From a virus, in IMG/VR virus record IMGVR_UViG_3300032334_001923, positions 1-64,000 of that record: DNA of 64,000 bases. One strand, given 5' to 3'. Position 1 is the stretch's first letter. Every line of letters starts with the position of its first letter. Shown here one piece after another: positions 43,754 to 52,613 of this stretch. The position numbers and the translations under genes were made by a program. The notes under the pieces are model-generated. The model was given only the letters and a program-made list of their open reading frames with translations. It was not told where the DNA came from and did no database searches.

Positions 43754-46360
43754 ATGCTAGTAATTTATCCTGCCAATGGCGATTATAAGAAGGGTGGAGA
43801 TTTCCCCATTGTTGCGGTACCTACCGACATGGAGGGGGCAAATCAGATGGAACTTAATGATTTCCAGTGGTGGTCATATTCTGAAGATTTCCAGAAATGG
43901 CTCAAAGAAAACCCGAGAGAATGGACAGCAGAATCTCTAGTTCAAGAGCCTGATGCCGAGGGATGGTTACAGATGCTAAAAGAGAGTCATAACCAAAGAT
44001 TATTAAGTAGCATTTCGGAGGATAAAAAAGTTTCAAGTTTTGGAGAATTCACTGCCATTAACGAAGAGAATGAAAAGGTTGCTTCAAAGGAAGAAGGAAA
44101 GGACGGTGTTAAATTGCACTATGCTTATAACAAGCTACTTACCTCAAATAAGCTAGAGTCAGAATTTAAAGTTAGTGCTGTTAATGAGGAGAAGGGAGTT
44201 TTTCTTTGTTTGGAAGATCCTCAAAGTGGACAAAACATAGAAGAGACCCTTTATGCCTTAAAGATGAGTCCGATCTCAGTTGGCTCTACATCTAAAGTAA
44301 AGATATTCAATGTGGAAGAAACTCTTCCGGGTGGAAAACTTGCAGAGGATGCAAATCCGGATAGCCTAGGAGAATGGGTTATTGATAACGGTAAAAAAGT
44401 GGTTCAGTATGGTATAGCAGGGGCTGCTTTATATGGTGGTCTAAAAGTAGCTGGTGTAGTTGGGGGAGCAATAGGACTTAGAGCTGTAGGTAGAAGCCTT
44501 ACAGGTGGAGCTAGCAAAAAAGCTTTAGGTGAGATACTTAAAAGACTTGGAGGTGAAGCAGCAGCAGAAACGGGAGCAGTCACCCAAACTTCAAGAGGAG
44601 TATTTTCAAGAATAGCATCAGGAACCACCAGTGGTTTTAAAACGTTTTTTGGAACACCCGTTTCCGCAGTTGTTGCAACAGGGGCTGGTCTAAAATCAGC
44701 AGTTCAGGCGGCAAAAGCAGGAACTGGGGTTCTTGCAGGATTTAGCTCTGGAATGAAAACTTCTTTACAGGCAGCATCGCAAGCCGGTAAATTCAATCCT
44801 TGGGTACTTCTAGTTCAAGCAGTTATGGCAGGGCAAAAACTTTGGAACTGGTTTAGTAGCAATCAAGCTCCTAGATATGCACAGGTTGAGGATTTTGCAT
44901 TTGGTAACTTTAAACCTTCTGAGATCAAAATAGGCGTTCCTATCACTATTTGTTGGACGCAAGAAGCAGGAGGGGTATGGGGAGCTTTAAGTTGGATTGG
45001 TTTGGGTAACGATACAAGAACAACAATGGAGATCGTGAAGATCGCAGATGTCGGAGGGAATTCAATTTTCATCTTACTACAGGTTAACTCTAAGAACATG
45101 AGCAAACAGCTTCAAGAGCACGATTTAACCCTAGTATCTTTTGCTGACACAGAAAACTTCGAAAGAGGATATCTTGATAATGATGACTTAGAATTGAAGA
45201 TCAAGACAATAGACGGTCTTTCAAATTTAACTTCTGTTTATAATTTCATGGGCGCTTGCGCATGGAATGAGATAGTTACTACATGGCAGGGATCTTCGAG
45301 CCAGTACATAGAATCCGATGATGCTGCTCCCGATAAATACTCTTTTTATTTTAGTGACTCTGAAGATAATATAATTAACGTGCTAGGGACTAAGGTTACT
45401 AGCGAGGATTTGTCCAAGTTTAACGATAAAGACATGGCTGATCTTTTTCAAATAGATAAGGTTAAAGGTGATATAGGTCCTAAAGACGTGGATAAGAGAG
45501 AGTCAGAGGTAGAGGTTGAAAAAGCCACAGAATCTTTATGGAACTCTCCTGAGAATAAAAAGCTTCTCGAGGGCCAAGTTATAACATCCTTTTCAGACTT
45601 TAATAAGATTACAAGCGGAGGTATATTTGAGGTTGAAGCTGTTAAAGACCCAGGAGAGGGTGAGGAAGCAGCAGATACTAAGAAGGATCAAAAATACATA
45701 GGATTAACCCCTGAAGAAAAAACAGATCCTGCTAAAGTTGCTGTTTATCTTGTAACTGCTAAAGAGTATGCAAACCCTGAGCTTAGAGGAAAATACTCAA
45801 CTGGGAAGTTCACCAACTTCATGATTTCTAAAAAAGATTACGATGCAAAAGACGGGGAACAAATCGATGTTGAACCAAACACAACTGAGCCTATAGACGA
45901 CGCTAAAGCAGGAGTTTATAAGTTCAAAAAGGAAGAAGAAGCCCCAGTAAAAACCCAACCGATTGTTAAAGACGAGGAGGGTGAGAAGGATCAGGAAGAA
46001 GGCACAGAAGGACCTAAGAAAGACGACTATTACATCACGGTGGATCCTAATGATGTTGAGATTAAGAATAAAAAATCTTCATCTGTAATAAGGGATAAAT
46101 CAGTAGAGGGAGGCGTTAATATCTTTGATGAATTCCTTACCGATAATGACAAAGAAATCCTTAAAATTGAAAACTGGAAGACAGTAACTTTTGTTAAAGA
46201 ATTCTACGATAACAGAGGTGACATTATAGAAGTTAAGATAATGAACAGATATGCTCCATGGGGAGATAGAAAGAGAAGATACAAAGCCACAGACGGAGAG
46301 CAGTTTGAATTGGCTAAAAAATTCGCTTCTGAAGTGAAAGATAGGATAAAATACGAGTAA
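43754..46360 (+). CDS. Large head-associated protein with hydrophobic Gly/Ala-rich segment
   Basis: The 868-residue protein is unrecognised. Residues 1-90 look like a folded N-terminal domain. An internal SSFGEFTAINEENE (94-107) and a second ITSFSDFNKI (about 610-619) resemble the leaders of the neighbouring head proteins. Residues about 210-375 are Gly/Ala-rich and moderately hydrophobic (AGVVGGAIGLRAVG, AVVATGAGLKSAVQAAKAG), which fits membrane interaction during DNA delivery. The last 250 residues are acidic with Lys/Glu repeats. It may be a pilot or internal protein; this is inference from composition and place. Confidence 0.5.
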   Translation: MLVIYPANGDYKKGGDFPIVAVPTDMEGANQMELNDFQWWSYSEDFQKWLKENPREWTAESLVQEPDAEGWLQMLKESHNQRLLSSISEDKKVSSFGEFTAINEENEKVASKEEGKDGVKLHYAYNKLLTSNKLESEFKVSAVNEEKGVFLCLEDPQSGQNIEETLYALKMSPISVGSTSKVKIFNVEETLPGGKLAEDANPDSLGEWVIDNGKKVVQYGIAGAALYGGLKVAGVVGGAIGLRAVGRSLTGGASKKALGEILKRLGGEAAAETGAVTQTSRGVFSRIASGTTSGFKTFFGTPVSAVVATGAGLKSAVQAAKAGTGVLAGFSSGMKTSLQAASQAGKFNPWVLLVQAVMAGQKLWNWFSSNQAPRYAQVEDFAFGNFKPSEIKIGVPITICWTQEAGGVWGALSWIGLGNDTRTTMEIVKIADVGGNSIFILLQVNSKNMSKQLQEHDLTLVSFADTENFERGYLDNDDLELKIKTIDGLSNLTSVYNFMGACAWNEIVTTWQGSSSQYIESDDAAPDKYSFYFSDSEDNIINVLGTKVTSEDLSKFNDKDMADLFQIDKVKGDIGPKDVDKRESEVEVEKATESLWNSPENKKLLEGQVITSFSDFNKITSGGIFEVEAVKDPGEGEEAADTKKDQKYIGLTPEEKTDPAKVAVYLVTAKEYANPELRGKYSTGKFTNFMISKKDYDAKDGEQIDVEPNTTEPIDDAKAGVYKFKKEEEAPVKTQPIVKDEEGEKDQEEGTEGPKKDDYYITVDPNDVEIKNKKSSSVIRDKSVEGGVNIFDEFLTDNDKEILKIENWKTVTFVKEFYDNRGDIIEVKIMNRYAPWGDRKRRYKATDGEQFELAKKFASEVKDRIKYE

Positions 46361-46386
46361 AATCCAAAAAAATGAAAAAATCTTTC

Positions 46387-46396
46387 GATATATAAG
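46387..46396 (+). promoter_or_regulatory. Probable late promoter (GATATATAAG)
   Basis: The motif lies 25 bases before the protease-scaffold ATG at 46422, in a 61-base gap. Confidence 0.62.
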
Positions 46397-46421
46397 AAAT
46401 AGATAAAAGTCGTAAAAAAAA

Positions 46422-48422
46422 ATGACAAGAACTCAGACAAATACACTAAACGAACAAATGGTCTTCATCCTGGAAAAACAGGATTATGTCCTTGAGTCTA
46501 AAAAGGGCGAGGGCAATGACTATGTTCTGGAGGGTATAGCAGCGGTATTCGGTCAGGAGAACAACAATCATAGAATCTATGAGGAAAACGAATATCTCCC
46601 GCACCTAGATTACCTTAAGGAGAAGATAGCTCAAAAGAGACTTCTAGGAGAGCTAGATCACCCAGAAAAATTCGATGTTTCTCTTAAGAACATCTCTCAC
46701 ATTATCACATCTCTTGATTACGACAAGTCTTCAAGAACCCTTAAGATTAAGGTTAAGCTTTTAGATACTCCAGCAGGAGATATAGCTAGAAAGCTAGTTG
46801 ATGCGGGAGTTCCTCTTTCGATATCATCTAGAGCAGCAGGATCTGTTGGAAACGATAAGAAGGTTCAGATCAAGAAGATCTTTACTTATGATCTAGTAGC
46901 AGATCCGGGATTTCAGGATGCTCAGCTTAAAAGAGTTTACGAAAGCGCAGGCTACTCTGAAGAGCAATTCGACACCTATAAAAAACAAAGCATAGTAAAT
47001 AGTCTTGAGTGTTTAAACGAATCTTTAGGTATAAAAAATGAATCTACCTTGAAGATATATAAAGTTGAAAACACAGAGGAGTTTAACAGCATTATAAAAC
47101 AAACAGATAAAAATAAGAAAATCCTTATGGAGAATAACGAATTTGTTACTGCAGAAGAACTAAATCAATATTCAGTTTTCCTGAAGAAGGAAATGGATTC
47201 GATGAGATCTACGATAGCAGACATAAAACAACAAAAAACCGCTCTTACAGAGTCTAACGAAGGTGAAGGTTCTACGGAAGAGTTTGAAGCTAGAATCGCT
47301 AAGCTTGAGAAGTATTCAGGATATCTAGCAGAGAATCTAGAAAACGCTATCAAATACGGAGATTATCTAGCAGAAAATCTTGACAAGAGCATCAACTACA
47401 GTAAATACTTAGCTGAGAATCTTGATAAGAATATTTCTTATTCTAAATATATTGCTGAGAACGTAGACAAGTCTATTTCTTACACTGAATATGTTGCTGA
47501 AAGCGTGGATCAGAATATCGAGTATTCTAAATACATCGCAGAAAAACTTGATCAAAATATTCAATATTCAGAGTACCTAGCAGAAAACGTTGATAAAGGA
47601 ATTCAATATTCAGAGTACCTAGCAGAAAACGTTGATAAAAACATTGCTTATTCTGAGTACATCGGAGAAAATCTTGAAAAAGGAATAGCTTATACTGAAT
47701 ACGTTGCTGAAAAACTTAACAATGGAATTGATTACACAGAATACGTTGCTGAGAATCTGAACAAATCTATCGAATATACCGATTACCTAGCAGAAAATCT
47801 AAATAAAGGAATTGATTACACAGAATACGTTGCTGAGAAACTTAACAAAGGTATCGCTTATTCAGAGTATATCGCAGAATCTCTTGCTAGTGGAAAATTA
47901 GCTAAACAAGAGACTTCTTCATTAAGAGAAAGTGCAGAATTTAGCGCTATTTCAGATCTTAACGAATCAGGATTTGCAGGAAACTATGCAGATCTTACAT
48001 CAAAAATCGACTCACTAATAGAATCAGTTAAAACCCAAAAAACTGAGAGTAATATAAACGAGGCAGCTAAGAGATTAGCTCCAGCCGAAACACAAAAGGC
48101 AGAAGTTCTTAACGAATCAGAGAACACTAACAAATCAGGACTTAAATTCATTGATGAAATGCCTGAAGAATACGCTCCGGTTTGGGAGTCTCTAAACGAA
48201 GCACACAAGCAATCAATCATTGCTCAGTCTAACTTCTACAGATTAGAAACCCCTTATCAGATCAAAAACTTCTGGTCAACACGCCAACTTGGAGCTAAAC
48301 CGGTTGGAGTTCAAAAATTAGAAGAGAACGAAAACATCTCAGAAAGCGCTAAAGCTCAAGCTTACTCTAACGAGTATATGCAGCACATCGCTTCTGCACT
48401 GGAAAAGAAATTCCAAAAATAA
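46422..48422 (+). CDS. Prohead protease-scaffold fusion (gp21/gp22-like)
   Basis: The 666-residue protein begins with a T4 gp21-type prohead protease: VLEGIAAVFGQENNNHRIY (36-54), LLGELDHPEKF (74-84, probable catalytic His80) and LVDAGVPLSISSRAAGSV (125-142, catalytic Ser in SISSR). Residues about 300-490 are some 13-14 repeats of 14 residues, YLAENLDKSINYSK-like, expected to form a long coiled coil as in scaffold cores. The C-terminal 170 residues carry several LNES, INEA and LNEA sites for self-processing. In T4, protease and scaffold are separate genes; here they are in one frame. It directly precedes the major capsid protein. Confidence 0.88.
   Translation: MTRTQTNTLNEQMVFILEKQDYVLESKKGEGNDYVLEGIAAVFGQENNNHRIYEENEYLPHLDYLKEKIAQKRLLGELDHPEKFDVSLKNISHIITSLDYDKSSRTLKIKVKLLDTPAGDIARKLVDAGVPLSISSRAAGSVGNDKKVQIKKIFTYDLVADPGFQDAQLKRVYESAGYSEEQFDTYKKQSIVNSLECLNESLGIKNESTLKIYKVENTEEFNSIIKQTDKNKKILMENNEFVTAEELNQYSVFLKKEMDSMRSTIADIKQQKTALTESNEGEGSTEEFEARIAKLEKYSGYLAENLENAIKYGDYLAENLDKSINYSKYLAENLDKNISYSKYIAENVDKSISYTEYVAESVDQNIEYSKYIAEKLDQNIQYSEYLAENVDKGIQYSEYLAENVDKNIAYSEYIGENLEKGIAYTEYVAEKLNNGIDYTEYVAENLNKSIEYTDYLAENLNKGIDYTEYVAEKLNKGIAYSEYIAESLASGKLAKQETSSLRESAEFSAISDLNESGFAGNYADLTSKIDSLIESVKTQKTESNINEAAKRLAPAETQKAEVLNESENTNKSGLKFIDEMPEEYAPVWESLNEAHKQSIIAQSNFYRLETPYQIKNFWSTRQLGAKPVGVQKLEENENISESAKAQAYSNEYMQHIASALEKKFQK
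47310..47890 (+). repeat. 42-base tandem coding repeat (14-residue coiled-coil unit)
   Basis: About 13 full 42-base units plus a partial one encode (Y)(L/I/V)AE(N/K)(L/V)(D/N)(K/Q)xIxY(S/T)x. Two neighbouring units are identical over 39 bases (47559-47597 and 47601-47639), and another long match recurs 84 bases apart (around 47725 and 47809). This points to recent unit gain by unequal exchange. Confidence 0.92.
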
Positions 48423-48451
48423 CTAAAAACTAAAAAAAATAACGAAAAATC

Positions 48452-50173
48452 ATGAAATTGATTAACGAACAAGAAATCTATAGTACCTGGGCGCCTCTAA
48501 TTGAGAGCAAAGCTGGTATTACAGATGAAAGCAAAAAAGGATGGTTGACTAAATATTGTCACTACCATTCATTAAACGAATCTGCTGGTGCTTATAACAC
48601 TCTAGGTGTTGTAAACGGTATGGGTGCTGTTCAAGCTCCTCTATTCCCTGGTGCTAGCTATCCTGGTGTTGCAACTATCGGAACTGGCGCAAACGCTAAC
48701 TTCTATAACGCTGCTTACCAAGGATCAGGCGATAAATTCCCTTCACTTCTTCCTTTAGCTATTCAAGTAGCTGCGAAGACTGTTGGTTTTGATATCGTTC
48801 CTGTTATCCCTATGTCAGGTCCTACTGGTATCCTTTCTTACCTTGACTATGTTTACGCTGGTGGTAAAATTGCTGGTGCTACTTCAGGTACTTCAGGTGC
48901 TGACTTAGCTGATGCTCCTTCAATGATTAAGTTTGGTGCTTACGGAGCAACCGGTACTACTGGTCTTACAGCTGGTGTACTTGCAGTTGGAACAACTTAC
49001 TACATTGGGACTGCTTCTGCTACTGTAAAGATCACAAGTAAATTTGTTGGACTTTCAAGAATCGATGGTAATCCAATCTTCCAAATCACTGATATTGCTA
49101 ACGGGTATAACGTTGCTGATATCGTAGTTGCTGGTGCTTTTGTTTCTACAGCCACTACACCTATTTCAGCTACCGCTGCAGCTACGGTCAATACTCCTGC
49201 TGCATTGGTAAAAGCTCTTGAAGATCACATCCAAGGTTTCTCTGGTGCTGGTTTCAACAACGACCAAAACTGGCAAGGACCATACGTTGATGGTACTAAA
49301 ACTTACAACCCAATGTTAAGAGGTGTTGCTGAGTCTAGCTACTACAACTCAATGGGTCTTTCTACTTTCACTAAGTTCGTAGAAGCTGAGACTTTCCAAG
49401 TTGCTGCTTCAGTTACAACTGAGCAAATTCAAGACCTTAACAAGCAATTCGGTATCGACGTTATCTCAATGATCGAGAACGCACTTGTTAACGAGGTTTC
49501 ACAAGCTATCAACAAGCACATCTTAGCAAGAGCATTCGCTCTAGGTTGGTCTAACCACGTAACATTCAACAACGTAGAAGGTCAAAACCTAAATCTTAAC
49601 CTTTCAACTAACTCTGCATCTAACACTTCAGCTTATGTTGGTAAAGATGATGTTGGTGTTTCAATGGCTGTACCTGGACAAATTTCTACTCAAACTTTTG
49701 AGAACCAATCAACTCTACAAAGAAGATTATTCTCTAGAATCTTGGCTGCTGCTAACGTAGTTGCTAATAGAGGTAGAAGAGGTCCTGCTAACTTCCTTAT
49801 TACTAATGCTAATATCGCAAGTGCGCTTCAAGACATCTCTCAATTCACTTTCGCTCCGTTCTCTAACACTTTAACTCAAAACAACGGTACACTTTATCCT
49901 GTAGGTTCTCTTGCTGGTATGACAGTATACGTTGACCAAAACATGAGCTACAACGATACAAGAATCTGCGTTGGTAGAAAAGGTGGTGATGACGAACCAG
50001 GACTTAAGTTTATGCCTTACATGATGGCTGAATCAATTCAGACTATCTCTGAAGGTACAATGTCACCAAAAATCGCGGTTAAATCTAGATACGCTCTAGT
50101 AGAAGCTGGTTTCTTACCTGAAACTATGTACTTAACATTCTATGTTAACGTGCCTGCTAGCGGTATCGTTTAA
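48452..50173 (+). CDS. Major capsid protein (gp23-like)
   Basis: The 573-residue protein follows the protease-scaffold gene as gene 23 does in T4. It begins with a short acidic/basic region (STWAPLIESKAGITDESKKG). A likely protease site LNE at 41-43, followed by SAG, would remove 43 residues on maturation, as gp23 loses its N-terminus. Typical parts are LLPLAIQVAAKTVGFDIVPV, MSGPTGI, EAETFQVAASVTTEQIQDL and GRRGPANFLITNANIASAL. Codon choice is strongly biased toward GCT, GGT and ACT, as expected for a very highly expressed gene. A strong terminator follows. Confidence 0.92.
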   Translation: MKLINEQEIYSTWAPLIESKAGITDESKKGWLTKYCHYHSLNESAGAYNTLGVVNGMGAVQAPLFPGASYPGVATIGTGANANFYNAAYQGSGDKFPSLLPLAIQVAAKTVGFDIVPVIPMSGPTGILSYLDYVYAGGKIAGATSGTSGADLADAPSMIKFGAYGATGTTGLTAGVLAVGTTYYIGTASATVKITSKFVGLSRIDGNPIFQITDIANGYNVADIVVAGAFVSTATTPISATAAATVNTPAALVKALEDHIQGFSGAGFNNDQNWQGPYVDGTKTYNPMLRGVAESSYYNSMGLSTFTKFVEAETFQVAASVTTEQIQDLNKQFGIDVISMIENALVNEVSQAINKHILARAFALGWSNHVTFNNVEGQNLNLNLSTNSASNTSAYVGKDDVGVSMAVPGQISTQTFENQSTLQRRLFSRILAAANVVANRGRRGPANFLITNANIASALQDISQFTFAPFSNTLTQNNGTLYPVGSLAGMTVYVDQNMSYNDTRICVGRKGGDDEPGLKFMPYMMAESIQTISEGTMSPKIAVKSRYALVEAGFLPETMYLTFYVNVPASGIV

Positions 50174-50194
50174 TCCTAACGATTAACAATATCC

Positions 50195-50227
50195 AAAAAA
50201 CCCTAGGTTTACCTAGGGTTTTTTTTG
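50195..50227 (+). terminator. Rho-independent terminator after the capsid gene
   Basis: ACCCTAGGT pairs with ACCTAGGGT (about 50200-50219) as a nearly perfect stem with a 2-base loop, flanked by six A and eight T. Confidence 0.92.
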
Positions 50228-50258
50228 TGTCTATGCTAAAGATAAAAATCACAGGATG

Positions 50259-50268
50259 GATATATACA
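50259..50268 (+). promoter_or_regulatory. Probable late promoter (GATATATACA)
   Basis: It lies between the capsid terminator and the ATG at 50290, 21 bases before the start. Confidence 0.62.
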
Positions 50269-50289
50269 GAGTAAAATAGAATAGTATTT

Positions 50290-51438
50290 ATGAAAAATTT
50301 ACCCTCTTTTAATGAATTTAAAAAATTCGAGGATTTTCTTGAAACGTCTGATGCAGAACTAATCAGGGAGTTTGAAGAGCTAGAAAAGTCAGAGCCTTTT
50401 CACACCCTAAACGAGGGTGGATTTTTGGACCATATAAAGAATAAGCTTTCTAAGTTTTTCTTGGGCTCTCTTTCCAGAGTTGGTATGCTAGATCAGGCAA
50501 GAAAGGCTTTAGTTGATCTTGAGATAGATGCAATAGAAAAGAAGAGCGAATTCGAGGAGAGCATGGAAAAATTGGATTCCCAGATAGATGCTTTATCTAA
50601 GATAGAAGATAAAGACAGAATAGAAGCTCTTAGAAAGGATAGAGAATCTAAGATAAAAGAACAAGAAGCTTATATAAAATCTCAAAGACTTAAGATTAAA
50701 AAAGCCCACGATTTTGTGGAAAAAGTAATAGACGGCAACACCAGAAGGAGAGAGTATTATGAAGCGGGAAGAGCAGATGATGAAATCGGATTAGCTGAGC
50801 TTAACTATCTTTTGGCAAAGAAAAAATTTGACACCTCGGAGATAGCAAAATATGAGGAAGCTATTAAAAAAGCCAAAGCTAATGCAGAGGCTAAAGCTGA
50901 AAAACTGGAGAACAGATCTGAAGAAAATTCTAAGGACGATGCAGAAAAAATATCAGTTGACACCAAGTTAGATCCAGAAAAAGAGAAGAGGAAACTAACA
51001 ACGAGAAGAGGTAAAGATATCATTTCTAGAAAAAATGAACTAGAGAAAGATATAGTGGATCTTAAATCTGCCTTAGAGAGAAAACTTAAAGGTCTTGAAT
51101 TAAAATCTAAAAAAGGAAAGGAATTTACCACTAAAGAGATAACTAAGATTAGAATAGAACTTTTAGAGATAAGCTCTGCTTTAGACGCTAAAATAAATCT
51201 TCTTAAAGCTTTGAGAGATCTTGGTAAAACTGAAGAAGAGATCAGTAAGAAAATCAAAAAAGAATCTGAGATTACTAAATTAAGTGCTCAAGTTAATAAA
51301 AGCATAGTGGACGGACAAGATGCTAACACAGGAACTAAGAAATTAGTCGCCGATATTTTTTCAACTATATCTAAAGACGGAAGAGGAAAGATCTCATCGG
51401 AGAAGATAAAAAATGCTATTAATAAAATAAATAAGTAA
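50290..51438 (+). CDS. Coiled-coil internal head protein with cleavable leader
   Basis: The 382-residue protein starts MKNLPSFNEFKKFEDFLE, like the capsid-targeting leader of T4 internal proteins. A prohead-protease-type site LNE at 40-42 followed by GGF precedes an amphipathic FLDHIKNKLSKFFLG segment. The rest is Lys/Glu-rich and almost entirely helical. The next gene has the same design (leader, INE-AS, LFDKIKNWFSGNFGG), so the two appear related. Packaging in the head is inferred. Confidence 0.6.
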   Translation: MKNLPSFNEFKKFEDFLETSDAELIREFEELEKSEPFHTLNEGGFLDHIKNKLSKFFLGSLSRVGMLDQARKALVDLEIDAIEKKSEFEESMEKLDSQIDALSKIEDKDRIEALRKDRESKIKEQEAYIKSQRLKIKKAHDFVEKVIDGNTRRREYYEAGRADDEIGLAELNYLLAKKKFDTSEIAKYEEAIKKAKANAEAKAEKLENRSEENSKDDAEKISVDTKLDPEKEKRKLTTRRGKDIISRKNELEKDIVDLKSALERKLKGLELKSKKGKEFTTKEITKIRIELLEISSALDAKINLLKALRDLGKTEEEISKKIKKESEITKLSAQVNKSIVDGQDANTGTKKLVADIFSTISKDGRGKISSEKIKNAINKINK

Positions 51439-51440
51439 TC

Positions 51441-52349
51441 ATGAGTTTGATGAGATTTAAAGAATGGGATGCTATAAACGAAGCTAGTCTTTTTGATAAG
51501 ATCAAGAACTGGTTTAGTGGAAATTTTGGCGGATCCGTAGAGAAAATAGATAGTCTATTAAATGAGTACAGAAGAGCTGAACTCAGATTTGTTGACGAGT
51601 GGGAAGAGATAAGAAAAGAAATAGACAAACTTGAACTTCAGAGATCCCAGGTTAAAAACGACCCTGCAGAGATCAAAAAGATCGATAGATTAATTACAAG
51701 AAACCAACAGGTTATTACTTCATCTTCTAAGGTTCATGAAAAGAAAACCGACGAGATATTTTCAAAAGTAAAAGAAGTAGTTAAAGCCAACAGCAGAATC
51801 GAAAGCTACTGGGAGACTAATAAGATAAGAGTTGATGCTGAGATTGCAGAAGAAATGTACAGAAGAGCTAAAAGATTAACAGATCAGAGTATAGCAGATG
51901 AGCTTTATCGAGATTACAAAGCTGCAGTTTTAAAATCAAGAGAGAAGGACCAGGCATTTAAGGACGAATACGGAAACCTAATCGGTTCAGTTATACCAGA
52001 AAGTCCTAAAGAGTATAAAAATGACTATGATGTTAAATCAAAAGGAGCAACAGAAGCAACTTTTGAATTGCTTTCAAGAATGAGCCTATTGGATTTTGAT
52101 CAGGAAGTTAAGACCCTAGCTAAAGAAGATGCTAAAAGACTAGTATCATATCTCACCAAAGAAAGAAATGATAGATATGTTGCTTTAGATATGGAAAGAG
52201 ACGCCTTGAATTCTCAGATAGAGAAAAGTCCAGACGATCACGAGACCAGAGAATTTGCAGCTAAAAAGATAAAAGAACTTAGAGAAAAATACATGAGCGA
52301 AATTAGAGATCTTAGATCTAAAATAACAGTAGCTAAAAGATATGCTTAA
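51441..52349 (+). CDS. Coiled-coil internal head protein with cleavable leader, relative of the preceding gene
   Basis: The 302-residue protein starts MSLMRFKEWDAINE followed by ASLFDKIKNWFSGNFGG. The site after Glu14 matches the presumed protease specificity. Long helices with charged residues follow. It starts 2 bases after the previous stop and overlaps the next gene by 8 bases. Confidence 0.58.
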   Translation: MSLMRFKEWDAINEASLFDKIKNWFSGNFGGSVEKIDSLLNEYRRAELRFVDEWEEIRKEIDKLELQRSQVKNDPAEIKKIDRLITRNQQVITSSSKVHEKKTDEIFSKVKEVVKANSRIESYWETNKIRVDAEIAEEMYRRAKRLTDQSIADELYRDYKAAVLKSREKDQAFKDEYGNLIGSVIPESPKEYKNDYDVKSKGATEATFELLSRMSLLDFDQEVKTLAKEDAKRLVSYLTKERNDRYVALDMERDALNSQIEKSPDDHETREFAAKKIKELREKYMSEIRDLRSKITVAKRYA

Positions 52350-52602
52350 GTTTAAAGATTTTATCTCGGAAGCGGACAGTCAGAAAACAAAGGTCGATGA
52401 GATAAAACTGGAGCTGTCTAAAAATTTTGACGCCATAAAAGAAGCAAAAAAATTAAAGAAAGCAGGAGATGTTAATTCTGAAATAACCAGCATAAATAAA
52501 CAGGCTGAGTTATATTCGGCAATCTCAAATAATCTAAAGGAATTAGCCACAGAAATGAAAGCCAATCCCGGAGGAAAAGAAGCTAAAACAACTATATACT
52601 AA
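52342..52602 (+). CDS. Small helical head protein with T4-like capsid-targeting leader
   Basis: The 86-residue protein begins MLKFKDFISEAD, which matches the T4 IPIII leader MKTYQEFIAEA in length, hydrophobic pattern and the Glu-Ala cleavage point after residue 10. The rest is a charged helix pair. It overlaps the preceding gene by 8 bases. Confidence 0.6.
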   Translation: MLKFKDFISEADSQKTKVDEIKLELSKNFDAIKEAKKLKKAGDVNSEITSINKQAELYSAISNNLKELATEMKANPGGKEAKTTIY

Positions 52603-52613
52603 AAAACATAGAA

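Noticed and set aside
47310-47890. Regular 42-base repeats as a CRISPR array
   Set aside because: The repeats have no spacers, lie fully in frame within the protease-scaffold gene and encode a 14-residue coiled-coil unit.
50805-51257. Long - strand open frame of 150 codons
   Set aside because: It is the Ser/Leu/Phe-rich complement of a Lys/Glu-rich coiled-coil gene and has no sign of its own signals.
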